NCBI GenBank assembly: GCA_045646365.1
Contig: JAZRKP010000075.1
Coordinates: 62,001 to 126,000 of the forward strand
DNA: 64,000 bases
From: SIG454 sp045646365
GTDB taxonomy: Bacteria > Bacillota > Clostridia > Monoglobales > Monoglobaceae
Direction: 5' to 3'
Below are positions 53,253 through 61,722 of the stretch, one piece after another. A program made the translations under genes and the position numbers. The notes below the pieces were generated by a model. That model was given only the letters and a program-made list of their open reading frames with translations. It was not told the origin of the DNA and searched no databases. How positions within the stretch are numbered: the first letter of the stretch is position 1; every line of letters begins with the position of its first letter.

Positions 53253-54647
53253 ATGAAATACATTGGTAAAAAAGTTGAAGATGTAAAAATTGCATATATA
53301 GGCGGAGGCTCAAGAGGTTGGGCGTGGGGTCTTATGAGTGACCTTGCCACAGCAGGAGATATGAGCGGTGAAGTATATCTTTATGATATAGATTTTGAGG
53401 CTGCAAAAGCTAACGAGACAATCGGAAATAAATATAACGATGCAGAGGGGGCCGTTTCAAAGTGGAATTATAAAGCTGTTGAAACAATCGGTGAGGCACT
53501 TACCGGGGCAAACTTTGTTGTTATATCAATCCTTCCCGGAACATTTGATGAAATGGAATCCGATGTGCACGCTCCTGAAAAATACGGAATTTACCAGTCT
53601 GTTGGTGACACTTCCGGTCCCGGCGGTATCGTAAGAGCGATGAGAACAGTTCCGATGTTTGAGGAAATTGCTGAAAATATTAAGAAATACAGTCCTGATG
53701 CATGGGTTATTAACTACACAAACCCAATGACTCTCTGTGTTAAGACTCTTTACAGAGTTTTCCCTGAAATTAAGGCGTTCGGTTGTTGCCACGAGGTTTT
53801 CGGAACACAGATGTTCCTCGGAAAAATGGTTAAGGAAGTGTTCGGGGAAGATGTAACAAGGGAGGAAATTAAGGTTAATCCTGTTGCCGTGAACCACTTT
53901 ACATGGCTTACAGAGGCTAAATATAAAAATATAGATTTATTCCCGTATTATAAGGAATTCTGTGAAAAATATAAGGACGGTTTTGCGGGAGATACGCCGG
54001 TTGACAGTAACTGGCTTAACAATAACTTTGCAAGCGAAGAGAAAGTTAAGATAGATTTATTCAGAAGATTCGGCTATATTGCGGCGGCAGGTGACAGACA
54101 TTTAGCTGAATTCTGTGAAGGAAAGTGGTACCTTGAAAGTCCTGAGAGAGTAAAGGAAATGCACTTTGGCTTAACTTCTGTTTCCTGGAGAAAGGATGAC
54201 CTTAAGAAGAGACTTGAAAAGAGTGCAAAACTTTTATCAGGTGAACTTAAAGTTGAGATAAACAATACGGGAGAAGAAGGGGTTAACCAGATGAGAGCCC
54301 TTTTAGGTCTTTCTGACCTTGTGACGAATGTTAATGTGCCAAACCGTGGGCAGATTCCAAATCTTCCGATGGGTGCAGTTGTTGAAACTAATGCAGTATT
54401 CCGTTCAGACAGCGTAACTCCAGTTATGGCGGGCGAAATTCCAAAAGAGATTTATCCGCTTGTTTCAAGAGTTTGTGCTGAGCAGGAGCTTGTTTCGGAG
54501 GGAATTGCAGAAAGAAATATTGATAAAATATTTACTGCATTTGCAAATGACCCGCTTGTAACTTGCGGAATTGAAGATGCAAGAAAGTTATTTAATGAAA
54601 TGATTGATAACACAAAGAAATATTTGACCGATTATAAGCTTGGCTAA
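53253..54647 (+). CDS. GH4 alpha-galacturonidase
   Basis: NAD+- and metal-dependent family 4 glycosidase, 464 aa. The nucleotide-binding loop is YIGGGSRGWAWG (residues 15-26). The active-site tetrad is C179-H180-E181-V182 (FGCCHEVFG). CHEV is the motif reported for alpha-galacturonidases, whereas other GH4 specificities carry different residues, and the downstream uronate genes agree. It would release galacturonate from small pectin-derived oligosaccharides in the cytoplasm. First gene of the operon. Confidence 0.88.
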   Translation: MKYIGKKVEDVKIAYIGGGSRGWAWGLMSDLATAGDMSGEVYLYDIDFEAAKANETIGNKYNDAEGAVSKWNYKAVETIGEALTGANFVVISILPGTFDEMESDVHAPEKYGIYQSVGDTSGPGGIVRAMRTVPMFEEIAENIKKYSPDAWVINYTNPMTLCVKTLYRVFPEIKAFGCCHEVFGTQMFLGKMVKEVFGEDVTREEIKVNPVAVNHFTWLTEAKYKNIDLFPYYKEFCEKYKDGFAGDTPVDSNWLNNNFASEEKVKIDLFRRFGYIAAAGDRHLAEFCEGKWYLESPERVKEMHFGLTSVSWRKDDLKKRLEKSAKLLSGELKVEINNTGEEGVNQMRALLGLSDLVTNVNVPNRGQIPNLPMGAVVETNAVFRSDSVTPVMAGEIPKEIYPLVSRVCAEQELVSEGIAERNIDKIFTAFANDPLVTCGIEDARKLFNEMIDNTKKYLTDYKLG

Positions 54648-54667
54648 ATCTTTGGAGGGAACCTTAA

Positions 54668-56140
54668 ATGAATTATTCATCACCTGAAAAAATGGGCATA
54701 AAATCCTCTGATATAGAAGCGTTTGTCCGTATTCTTGAAGAGAAAAGACTTTCAACCCATAGCCTTATAATAATGCGTCACGGAAACATTATTTTTGAGA
54801 AATATTGGGCGCCATTTCATAAGGAATTTCAACACAGAATGTATTCTGTGACCAAAAGTTTCGTTGCTCTTGCGGTTGGGTTATTGGAACAAGACGGGCT
54901 TGTTGACCTTGATGCACCTATAATAAAATATTTCCCTGATGAACTTAAGAATCAGACTGATGAAAATATGAAAAATCAGACTGTAAGGGAAATGCTTATG
55001 ATGAGCACCGCAAAACCGGGAGAGGATTGGTTTACGGCAAGATGTGATGACAGAGTCAGATTCTACTTTGAAAATAAAAGATACGAATCCCGTCCCGCAG
55101 GAACAATTTTTGAATATGACAGCACAGGTTCATTTGTGTTGGGGGCTTTGGTTGAGCGTCTGGCAGGGAAACCTATGCTTGACTATTTGAGGGAAAAGGC
55201 TCTTGATGAAATCGGATTTTCAAAGGAAGCGTATATGCTCAAATGCCCCGGCGGTCATTCCTGGGGCGATTCAGCACTTGTCTGCAGAACCGATGACTTA
55301 CTCAAAACCGCTATGTGGGTTATGAATAAAGGCGAGTGGAACGGAAAACAGCTTTTAAACAAAGATTATATCGAAAAAGCGGTGTCCAAACAGATAAGCA
55401 ATAGTGTGTTAGGCCTTAATGAATATAACACGCAAGGATACGGCTATCAGTTCTGGAGAAGTTTTGATAATTCTTATTTCTTTAACGGAATGGGTGACCA
55501 GGTTGGTCTATGTGTTCCCGATAAAGATATTATTATGGTTATAAACAGTGATAATCAGGGATACGCCGCATCAAGAAAAATAATTATGGATGGCTTTTTT
55601 AGTGAAGTTGTCAGAAAAGCGGTTGATGGGGAACTTCCTGAGAATACTGAGACTCAGAATAGCCTTGAGAACTACGCAAAGGATTTAAAACTTCAGACGG
55701 CAGTTGGGGATAAATACAACCACTGGCAGAATGAAATAAATGGTGTAACTTATCTTATGAATAAGAATCCTATGGGAATTTCAAAAATGAAATTCTCGTT
55801 TAACGGAGATAAGGGGACCCTTTATTATACCAATGAACAGGGCGATAAAGAATTGCCATTCGGTATGTGTTATAACGAGTTTGCACCATTCCCTCAGGAG
55901 GGGTATTCCGATGAGGTTGGCTCGCAGAAAGGAAACAGACTCTATGACTGCGCAACATCTGCGGCTTGGGTTGGCGAAAATCAGCTACATATAAAAGTAC
56001 AGATTATAGACAACTATTTTGGAAGGCTTGATATGAGTATAGGATTCCGTAAAGACGGAAAAATGGGAATATTTATGAATAAAACTGCAGAGGATTTCCT
56101 TGGTGAATATCAGGGATATGCAGTGGGAAAGGCGGAATAG
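54668..56140 (+). CDS. Serine hydrolase of the beta-lactamase class C / esterase family
   Basis: A 490 aa cytoplasmic protein. The serine-hydrolase domain (about residues 1-340) has S-x-x-K SVTK within MYSVTKSFVALAVG near residue 62 and a YDS motif in place of Y-x-N near 156 (EYDSTGSFVLG). A beta-rich C-terminal domain of about 130 residues follows. No signal peptide is seen. In this operon it may remove acyl groups from pectic oligosaccharides, but that is inference; D-aminopeptidase-like or other esterase activity is equally possible. Confidence 0.8.
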   Translation: MNYSSPEKMGIKSSDIEAFVRILEEKRLSTHSLIIMRHGNIIFEKYWAPFHKEFQHRMYSVTKSFVALAVGLLEQDGLVDLDAPIIKYFPDELKNQTDENMKNQTVREMLMMSTAKPGEDWFTARCDDRVRFYFENKRYESRPAGTIFEYDSTGSFVLGALVERLAGKPMLDYLREKALDEIGFSKEAYMLKCPGGHSWGDSALVCRTDDLLKTAMWVMNKGEWNGKQLLNKDYIEKAVSKQISNSVLGLNEYNTQGYGYQFWRSFDNSYFFNGMGDQVGLCVPDKDIIMVINSDNQGYAASRKIIMDGFFSEVVRKAVDGELPENTETQNSLENYAKDLKLQTAVGDKYNHWQNEINGVTYLMNKNPMGISKMKFSFNGDKGTLYYTNEQGDKELPFGMCYNEFAPFPQEGYSDEVGSQKGNRLYDCATSAAWVGENQLHIKVQIIDNYFGRLDMSIGFRKDGKMGIFMNKTAEDFLGEYQGYAVGKAE

Positions 56141-56143
56141 ATT

Positions 56144-57409
56144 ATGAAAGAGAAGGTAATACAGTTTGGTGAAGGCGGATTTCTCCGTGGTTTTGCTGAT
56201 TGGATGATACAGATTGCTAATGAAAAAGCAGGGTTTGACGGTAAGGTTGTTGTTGTTCAGCCTATCGAAAAGGGTATGTGCGATATGCTTACTGAACAGG
56301 ATTGTGTTTACACACATCTGTGCAGAGGCGTTGAGGGCGTTGATATTAAGAAAATTGACGCAATATCAAGGTGTGTAAAGCCTTATGATGACTTTGGCAG
56401 TTATTTGGCACTTGCGGAAAATCCTGATTTCAGATTTATAATTTCAAACACAACCGAGGCAGGAATTTGTTTTTCGGACGAGGATAAAATTGATGATAAG
56501 CCGGCGAAAACTTTCCCCGGAAAGCTTACTCAGCTTTTGATAAAACGCTTTGAAAAAGGCTTAAACGGTTTTGTTTTTCTTCCTTGCGAACTTATTGACA
56601 AAAACGGTGAAAACTTGAAAAAATGTATTTTGGAATATGCGAAGCTCTGGAATCTTGGTGATGGTTTCGTAAACTGGATTGAAAGTGAGAATATTTTCTG
56701 CAACACCTTAGTTGACAGAATTAATACCGGCTATCCGAAAGATGAGAAAATTGAGCTTGATTATGAAGATAAAATGATAAATACTTCGGAATATTTCCAT
56801 CTCTGGGTTATCGAAGGTTATAATGGCTTGTTTGAGGAAATTCCGTTTGATAAGTGCGGACTTAATGTTATTTTAACAGACAATCTCCAGATGTACCGCA
56901 CAAGAAAAGTGCGTATTTTAAATGGTGCACACACATCTTTAGTGCCTTATGCACTTTTGTCAGGGCTTGATACTGTTAAATCCTGTATCGACGATGAAAC
57001 AATGAATAATCACATTAAGAAATGTGTTTATGACGAAATTATTCCGACTCTGGATTTACCGAAAGAAGAGCTTGTGGAGTATGCAGATAATGTTTTGACA
57101 AGATTCGCAAATCCGTATATAAAGCACTACCTTTCGTCAATCGCCCTGAACTCTGTAAGTAAGTTTAAAGTCAGAGTTTTGCCGTCAATTCTTGAATATA
57201 TCAAGAGATATAACAAGATGCCGGAAACACTTATTTTCTCTTTTGCAAAGCTTATTGATTTTTACAGAACAGATATGACTGACGATGATAAGGAAATAAC
57301 AGAGTTTATGAAAACTGCGACCGTTAAGGAAATTCTTGCAAATGATAAGCTTTGGGGCGAGGATTTAAGCTATCTTGAAAATGAGGTTTTGAAATATGTT
57401 AATAAATAA
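56144..57409 (+). CDS. uxaB: Tagaturonate reductase (altronate oxidoreductase)
   Basis: NADH-dependent polyol dehydrogenase of the mannitol dehydrogenase superfamily, reducing D-tagaturonate to D-altronate. It opens VIQFGEGGFLRGFADWM and contains SNTTEAGICF (about residues 103-112) and VRILNGAHTSLVPYALLSG (about 263-281), typical of UxaB. 421 aa. It starts 4 bases after the serine hydrolase stop and overlaps uxaA by 14 bases. Confidence 0.92.
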   Translation: MKEKVIQFGEGGFLRGFADWMIQIANEKAGFDGKVVVVQPIEKGMCDMLTEQDCVYTHLCRGVEGVDIKKIDAISRCVKPYDDFGSYLALAENPDFRFIISNTTEAGICFSDEDKIDDKPAKTFPGKLTQLLIKRFEKGLNGFVFLPCELIDKNGENLKKCILEYAKLWNLGDGFVNWIESENIFCNTLVDRINTGYPKDEKIELDYEDKMINTSEYFHLWVIEGYNGLFEEIPFDKCGLNVILTDNLQMYRTRKVRILNGAHTSLVPYALLSGLDTVKSCIDDETMNNHIKKCVYDEIIPTLDLPKEELVEYADNVLTRFANPYIKHYLSSIALNSVSKFKVRVLPSILEYIKRYNKMPETLIFSFAKLIDFYRTDMTDDDKEITEFMKTATVKEILANDKLWGEDLSYLENEVLKYVNK

Positions 57410-58766
57410 GCTTGACAATGTTGAGGTTAATATCGAAAATGGGCATAAATATGCTATTTGCGATATTAAAAAAGGTGAAAATATAATCAAATACGGTCAG
57501 CCAATCGGCCATGCGACCGAGGATATTAAAAAGGGTGACCATGTCCATACTCATAATCTTAAAACCAATCTTTCGGGCAAGCTTGAATATACTTATACTC
57601 CAACAGGGGAAATGGTTGCGAAAAAAGAATCTGATCTTTATTTTATGGGATATGTCCGTGAAAACGGTGAGGTTGGTATCAGAAATGATATATGGATTGT
57701 TAATACAGTTGGCTGTGTAAATAAAATTGCAGAAAAGATTGCGGAGAAAACAGGAGCAAAACATTTCCCACATCCTTTCGGCTGTTCTCAGCTTGGTGAC
57801 GACCAAGAAATAACCCAGAAAATCCTCTGCGGAATGGTTAATCATCCAAATGCGGGAGGAGTTCTGGTGCTTGGTCTTGGATGTGAAAATAATAATATTG
57901 ATGTTTTCAAAGGCGTGCTTAAAGAATGGGACGATAACCGTGTTAAATTCCTTAATACTCAGGATTTTGAAGATGAAATTGCTGAAGGGGTTCGCCTTGT
58001 GGAAGAACTTAAAGCCAATGCGGAGAAAACAAAACGGGAAAAGGTTCATATCTCAAAGCTTAAGGTTGGTCTTAAGTGTGGCGGAAGTGACGGCTTTTCC
58101 GGAATAACTGCAAATCCGCTTGTTGGCAGATTTTGTGATGCGTTGACATCCTTTGGCGGAAGTTGTGTTCTGACGGAGGTTCCTGAAATGTTCGGAGCGG
58201 AACATCTTTTGATGAACAGATGTGAAAATAAAGAAGTGTTCGAGAAAACAGTTAAGCTTATCAACGATTTTAAGGATTACTATATCCGTCATAATCAGGT
58301 GGTTTACGAAAATCCGTCTCCGGGTAATAAAAAAGGCGGAATAACGACTCTTGAAGAAAAGTCACTTGGCTGTGTGCAAAAGGGTGGACTTTCAACGGTT
58401 GTTGATGTTCTTGATTATGGTGACAGATTAACGAAAAACGGACTCTCTCTTTTAAATGGACCGGGGAACGATATTGTTGCAGTAACAAATCTTATGGCGG
58501 CAGGTGTAAACCTTATCCTGTTCACCACGGGCAGAGGAACACCGCTTGGAGCACCTGTTCCAACTGTTAAAATTGCAACAAATAACGATTTGGCAACAAG
58601 AAAGAAAAACTGGATTGACTTTGATGCAAGTCCGCTTTTAAAGGGTGAGGATGTAACTGATAAACTTATTGAATATGTAATATCCGTTGCAAACGGTGAA
58701 AAAACCAAAAATGAGGAAAACGGATATGAGGAAATTTCTATTTTTAAGGATGGTGTAACACTATGA
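57396..58766 (+). CDS. uxaA: Altronate dehydratase
   Basis: Dehydrates D-altronate to 2-keto-3-deoxygluconate (KDG). An N-terminal SAF domain (about residues 1-80) with the metal-binding GDHVHTHNL is followed by the large UxaA/GarD domain with YVRENGEVGIRNDIWIVNTV, HPFGCSQLG, LGLGCENNNI and KCGGSDGFSGITANPLVG. 456 aa is somewhat short but in range. It overlaps both uxaB and uxaC, so expression is tightly coupled. KDG kinase and aldolase are not in the window. Confidence 0.93.
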   Translation: MLINKLDNVEVNIENGHKYAICDIKKGENIIKYGQPIGHATEDIKKGDHVHTHNLKTNLSGKLEYTYTPTGEMVAKKESDLYFMGYVRENGEVGIRNDIWIVNTVGCVNKIAEKIAEKTGAKHFPHPFGCSQLGDDQEITQKILCGMVNHPNAGGVLVLGLGCENNNIDVFKGVLKEWDDNRVKFLNTQDFEDEIAEGVRLVEELKANAEKTKREKVHISKLKVGLKCGGSDGFSGITANPLVGRFCDALTSFGGSCVLTEVPEMFGAEHLLMNRCENKEVFEKTVKLINDFKDYYIRHNQVVYENPSPGNKKGGITTLEEKSLGCVQKGGLSTVVDVLDYGDRLTKNGLSLLNGPGNDIVAVTNLMAAGVNLILFTTGRGTPLGAPVPTVKIATNNDLATRKKNWIDFDASPLLKGEDVTDKLIEYVISVANGEKTKNEENGYEEISIFKDGVTL

Positions 58767-59983
58767 GTTTTATTAACGATAATTTTATGCTTAAAAATGA
58801 AACAGCAAAGGAACTTTATGATGCTGTAAAGAATTTGCCTATAATTGACTATCATTGTCATATAAGTCCTAAAATGATTGCTGAAAACTATAAATTCAAA
58901 AATGCCTTTGAATTATTTTTAGGCGGAGACCATTACAAATGGCGTCAGATGCGAACAAATGGTATTGATGAGAGATATATAACGGGTGATGCGGACGATT
59001 ATGAAAAGTGGGAAGCTTTTGCTAAAACTATGCCCCTTTTAATCGGGAACCCTCTTTACCACTGGACACACCTTGAACTTAAACGCTATTTTGGTATTGA
59101 CGAAACTTTGTCGGAAAAGAATGCAAAAGATATATGGGACAGAGTTAATGCTTGCCTTGCTAAGGACGAATATCGTGTTCAGGGCCTTATAAAGATGTCA
59201 AATGTTGAAACAATCTGCACAACTGATGCACCGTATGACACTCTCCAGTATCATAAACAGCTTAAAGGATTTTCCTCAAAGGTTATCCCTGCATTCCGCC
59301 CTGACCTTGATAATATCAAGAGCGATATCGGCGAAAGAATGGATTATTTCCACGAAAACGGATGCCGTTTATCTGACCATGCCGTTGATAAAATGGATGA
59401 TGATATAATTGAGAAATTGGTGTTTTTAGGCGAAGAATATGCAAAAAGAGGCTGGGTATGGCAGCTTCATATTGGTGCACTCAGAAATAATAATACGAGA
59501 ATGTTTGAAAAACTTGGTCCGGACACAGGCTTTGACTCTGTAAATGATTTCCAGATAGCAGAAGGGCTTTCAAAGATTTTGGACAGCCTTGAAAAGAAGG
59601 ATATGCTTCCTAAAACTATTCTTTATACTCTTAATCCAAAGGATAACTATGTTCTTGGAACAATGCTCGGAAACTTCCAGGGCGGAGGTGTACCGGGTAA
59701 AATCCAGTTCGGCTCAGGCTGGTGGTTTAATGACCAGAGAGACGGAATGGAAAGCCAGATGCGTGCTCTTTCAAATCTTGGTATGCTTTCAAGATTTGTT
59801 GGAATGCTCACGGATAGCCGTAGCTTTGTTTCTTATACAAGACACGAATATTTCAGACGAATCCTCTGTAACCTTATCGGTAAATGGGTTGAAGATGGGG
59901 AATATCCAAAGGATATGGAAACACTTAAGAAAATTGCATCGGATATATCATATAATAATGCGAAAAATTATTTCGGATTCTAA
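58763..59983 (+). CDS. uxaC: Uronate isomerase, shortened form
   Basis: Amidohydrolase-fold isomerase converting galacturonate to tagaturonate (and glucuronate to fructuronate). Family motifs are IDYHCHISPKMIAENY (about residues 28-43), LIGNPLYHWTHLELKRYFGI, GALRNNNTRMFEKLGPDTGF, and LTDSRSFVSYTRHEYFRRI near the C-terminus. At 406 aa it is about 60 residues shorter than the usual 465-470. The loss is concentrated in two places: after AFRPDL and after CRLSDHAVD. The frame is clean and catalytic motifs remain, so it is probably functional. Confidence 0.92.
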   Translation: MSFINDNFMLKNETAKELYDAVKNLPIIDYHCHISPKMIAENYKFKNAFELFLGGDHYKWRQMRTNGIDERYITGDADDYEKWEAFAKTMPLLIGNPLYHWTHLELKRYFGIDETLSEKNAKDIWDRVNACLAKDEYRVQGLIKMSNVETICTTDAPYDTLQYHKQLKGFSSKVIPAFRPDLDNIKSDIGERMDYFHENGCRLSDHAVDKMDDDIIEKLVFLGEEYAKRGWVWQLHIGALRNNNTRMFEKLGPDTGFDSVNDFQIAEGLSKILDSLEKKDMLPKTILYTLNPKDNYVLGTMLGNFQGGGVPGKIQFGSGWWFNDQRDGMESQMRALSNLGMLSRFVGMLTDSRSFVSYTRHEYFRRILCNLIGKWVEDGEYPKDMETLKKIASDISYNNAKNYFGF

Positions 59984-59990
59984 AAGGGAA

Positions 59991-60289
59991 CAGGACTGCC
60001 TGAGGGTAGTCCTGCAGACTGTCGAAAAACTTGTTCTACCGCAAGCGAAGAATAAAAAAGATAATTTTCTAAGGAGATTGCTTTTTTATTTTGCGGAAAA
60101 GTAATTTGAAAACGGTAAGGGAAACATCGAGTTTTCCTTACCGTTGCTTGCTTTTTGCGAAATCGTTCTCTGGAGTACCTGTGTACGCCGACGAAAACGA
60201 TTTCGTAAAATATATCTGCGTTTTTAGACATCTGCCTCAGCGTGTCGACTTTATCGACACCCTGACAGGACTACCTGAGGGTAGTCCTG
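59991..60289 (+). repeat. Multi-hairpin element with terminal repeats (MITE-like or structured RNA)
   Basis: A non-coding stretch tiled with stem-loops. A: CAGGACTGCC/GGTAGTCCTG, loop TGAG (59991-60014). B: CCGCAA and AATAAAAAAG (60039-60044, 60051-60060) with CTTTTTTATT and TTGCGG (60081-60096). C: a 15-bp stem AACGGTAAGGGAAAC/GTTTTCCTTACCGTT (60111-60145). D: a 15-bp stem 60153-60167 with 60196-60210. E: TCAG/CTGA around GTGTCGA/TCGACAC (60237-60265). A': a second copy of A, one base different (60266-60289). Read inward from both ends, similarity continues beyond A into a CAG-xx-TGTCGA stretch, giving terminal inverted repeats of about 43 bases. No target duplication was recognised and no transposase is present. 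Confidence 0.65.
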
Positions 60290-60300
60290 TTTTGCATAAC

Positions 60301-60331
60301 AAAAAGCGTACTGAAATTCAGTACGCTTTTT
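60301..60331 (-). terminator. Bidirectional terminator downstream of tRNA-Thr
   Basis: A 15-base-pair stem, AAAAAGCGTACTGAA (60301-60315) with TTCAGTACGCTTTTT (60317-60331). It ends 2 bases from the tRNA-Thr CCA end and can also stop rightward transcription from uxaC. Confidence 0.85.
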
Positions 60332-60332
60332 A

Positions 60333-60408
<76 letters not shown>

Positions 60409-60427
60409 ATCTCCATTAACCTTATAA

Positions 60428-60456
60428 AGTATATCAAAAACCATTGTGTTTGTCAA
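60428..60456 (-). promoter_or_regulatory. tRNA-Thr promoter
   Basis: On the minus strand perfect TTGACA (complement of 60451-60456), 17-base spacer, TATACT (complement of 60428-60433), 20 bases from the tRNA. Confidence 0.8.
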
Positions 60457-60471
60457 GAGGTATTTGAAAAT

Positions 60472-60501
60472 AAAAACGGTTTGCGAAAGCAAACCGTTTT
60501 T
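60472..60501 (-). terminator. tRNA-Gly terminator
   Basis: A 13-base-pair stem, AAAAACGGTTTGC (60472-60484) with GCAAACCGTTTTT (60489-60501), around a four-base loop. It abuts the tRNA-Gly CCA end and separates the two tRNA transcripts. Confidence 0.88.
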
Positions 60502-60502
60502 T

Positions 60503-60577
60503 TGGAGCGGAAGACGAGATTCGAACTCGCGACGTTCACCTTGGCAAGGTGACGCTCTACCACTGAGCCACTCCCGC
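60503..60577 (-). tRNA. tRNA-Gly (GCC)
   Basis: A 75-base gene on the minus strand with encoded CCA. The acceptor stem GCGGGAG/CTTCCGC has one G-U pair, the T-loop is GTTCGAATC, and the anticodon loop TTGCCAA between TCACC and GGTGA gives anticodon GCC. Confidence 0.95.
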
Positions 60578-60592
60578 AAAATTTGTATGATT

Positions 60593-60621
60593 ATTATACT
60601 CTTAAATCGGCTTTTTGTCAA
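60593..60621 (-). promoter_or_regulatory. tRNA-Gly promoter
   Basis: On the minus strand perfect TTGACA (complement of 60616-60621), 17-base spacer, perfect TATAAT (complement of 60593-60598): full consensus, as expected for a stable RNA. The rest of the gap to 60861 shows only a TATAAT (60747-60752) without a clear -35. Confidence 0.88.
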
Positions 60622-60861
60622 GTGTATTTTCAGAAAAATTTTTGAATTTTTAAAATGTTAATATAACCTAAAAGAGGCGGGAAAGTTTGTTGAAAATGAC
60701 GAATAAAAAAAGATTGCATTTTGTAGATTTTTTCACAAAAATTTGTTATAATTATGTTGTTATGCTATGACCTTATGTCATTGCACAAGTGAATAAAAAT
60801 CCGTTTGTTGGTTTGCGGTAAAAGAAACTGACAAATAATTCAAAACAGGAGGTTTGTACTG

Positions 60862-61350
60862 ATGAAGCAGGCTATTGCTTTTAATGGAACAAAAGAGCAG
60901 GAAGAAAAACTTATGGCAGTTATCGAAAGCCATAAAGGTCAGGAGGGTGCTGTTATCCCTGTGCTCCACGAGGCGCAGGCAATATATGGCTATCTCCCTA
61001 TCGAAGTTCAGGAAATGATTTCTGAAGGTCTTGATGTGCCGCTGGCAGAGATTTATGGTATAGTTACATTCTATACTCAGTTCTCTATTAATCCAAAGGG
61101 TAAATACCAGATTGGTGTTTGTCTTGGAACTGCGTGCTATGTTAAGGGCTCAGGCGATATTCTTGAAAAGTGTAAGGAAATTTTAGGAATTGATGTTGGT
61201 GAATGTACTCCTGACGGTCTTTTCTCAATCGATGCAACCCGTTGTATCGGAGCGTGCGGTCTTGCACCGGTTTTGACTGTTAATGATGATGTATACGGCC
61301 GTTTGGTTGTTGATGATGTTGAAGGTATCATTGCCAAGTACAGAAACTAA
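60862..61350 (+). CDS. NuoE/HndA-like [2Fe-2S] thioredoxin-fold subunit
   Basis: A 162 aa protein of the 24-kDa NADH dehydrogenase subunit family, as found in electron-bifurcating [FeFe] hydrogenases (HymA/HydC/HndA). Ligand cysteines C87, C92 (VCLGTAC), C128 and C132 (CIGACG) are all present. An N-terminal helical part includes LHEAQAIYGYLPIEVQ. The RBS AGGAGG precedes the ATG. In this position it may pass electrons to a bifurcating enzyme coded beyond the window, or serve the sensory cassette downstream. Confidence 0.9.
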   Translation: MKQAIAFNGTKEQEEKLMAVIESHKGQEGAVIPVLHEAQAIYGYLPIEVQEMISEGLDVPLAEIYGIVTFYTQFSINPKGKYQIGVCLGTACYVKGSGDILEKCKEILGIDVGECTPDGLFSIDATRCIGACGLAPVLTVNDDVYGRLVVDDVEGIIAKYRN

Positions 61351-61365
61351 AAAGAGGTAAAAAAG

Positions 61366-61722
61366 ATGCTGTTATCTGAAATAAAATCTGTTTTGGGCGC
61401 AAGTGTTTTAAGCGGTGAAAACGAAGCAGAGCTTGACAAAAAGGAAATCAAAATGGCGTGCGGATGTGACCTTATGAGTGATGTTCTTGCCTTTGTTAAG
61501 GAGCAGTCGCTCCTTCTGACAGGACTCATAAATTCTCAGGTTATAAGAACCGCTGAAATGATGGACATTGTCGCTGTGTGCTTTGTCAGAGGTAAAATGC
61601 CGACAGAGGATGTTATTGAACTTGCTAAAGAGAAAGGCATAACTGTTATGCAGACAGAATATCCTTTGTATATGGCGTGCGGAAAGCTGTATAATAAAGG
61701 CTTGGGTGCTGAAAATGATTAA
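61366..61722 (+). CDS. DRTGG-domain protein, copy 1
   Basis: A 118 aa single-domain protein. The stretch KMACGCDLMSDVLAFVKEQSLLLTG (about residues 29-53) followed by VVAVCFVRGKMPTEDVIELAKEKGITVMQT is the DRTGG fold pattern, also found in phosphotransacetylases and CBS proteins and probably ligand-binding. Such genes recur in clostridial clusters with anti-sigma-type kinases and [FeFe]-hydrogenase-like proteins. It overlaps the next gene by 8 bases. Ligand unknown. Confidence 0.75.
   Translation: MLLSEIKSVLGASVLSGENEAELDKKEIKMACGCDLMSDVLAFVKEQSLLLTGLINSQVIRTAEMMDIVAVCFVRGKMPTEDVIELAKEKGITVMQTEYPLYMACGKLYNKGLGAEND

Noticed and set aside
58763..59983. Frameshift or deletion making uxaC a pseudogene.
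   Set aside because: The frame is continuous, the C-terminal motifs are conserved to the last residues, and both missing parts are in-frame; a compact functional enzyme is more likely.
59991..60331. A CRISPR array or tandem-repeat locus near the tRNAs.
   Set aside because: The hairpins differ from each other apart from the terminal pair, spacers are not uniform, and no cas gene is near.
60446..60661. A 71-codon frame antisense to tRNA-Gly.
   Set aside because: It lies over a clear tRNA, its terminator and its promoter; coding potential is an artefact of the tRNA sequence.
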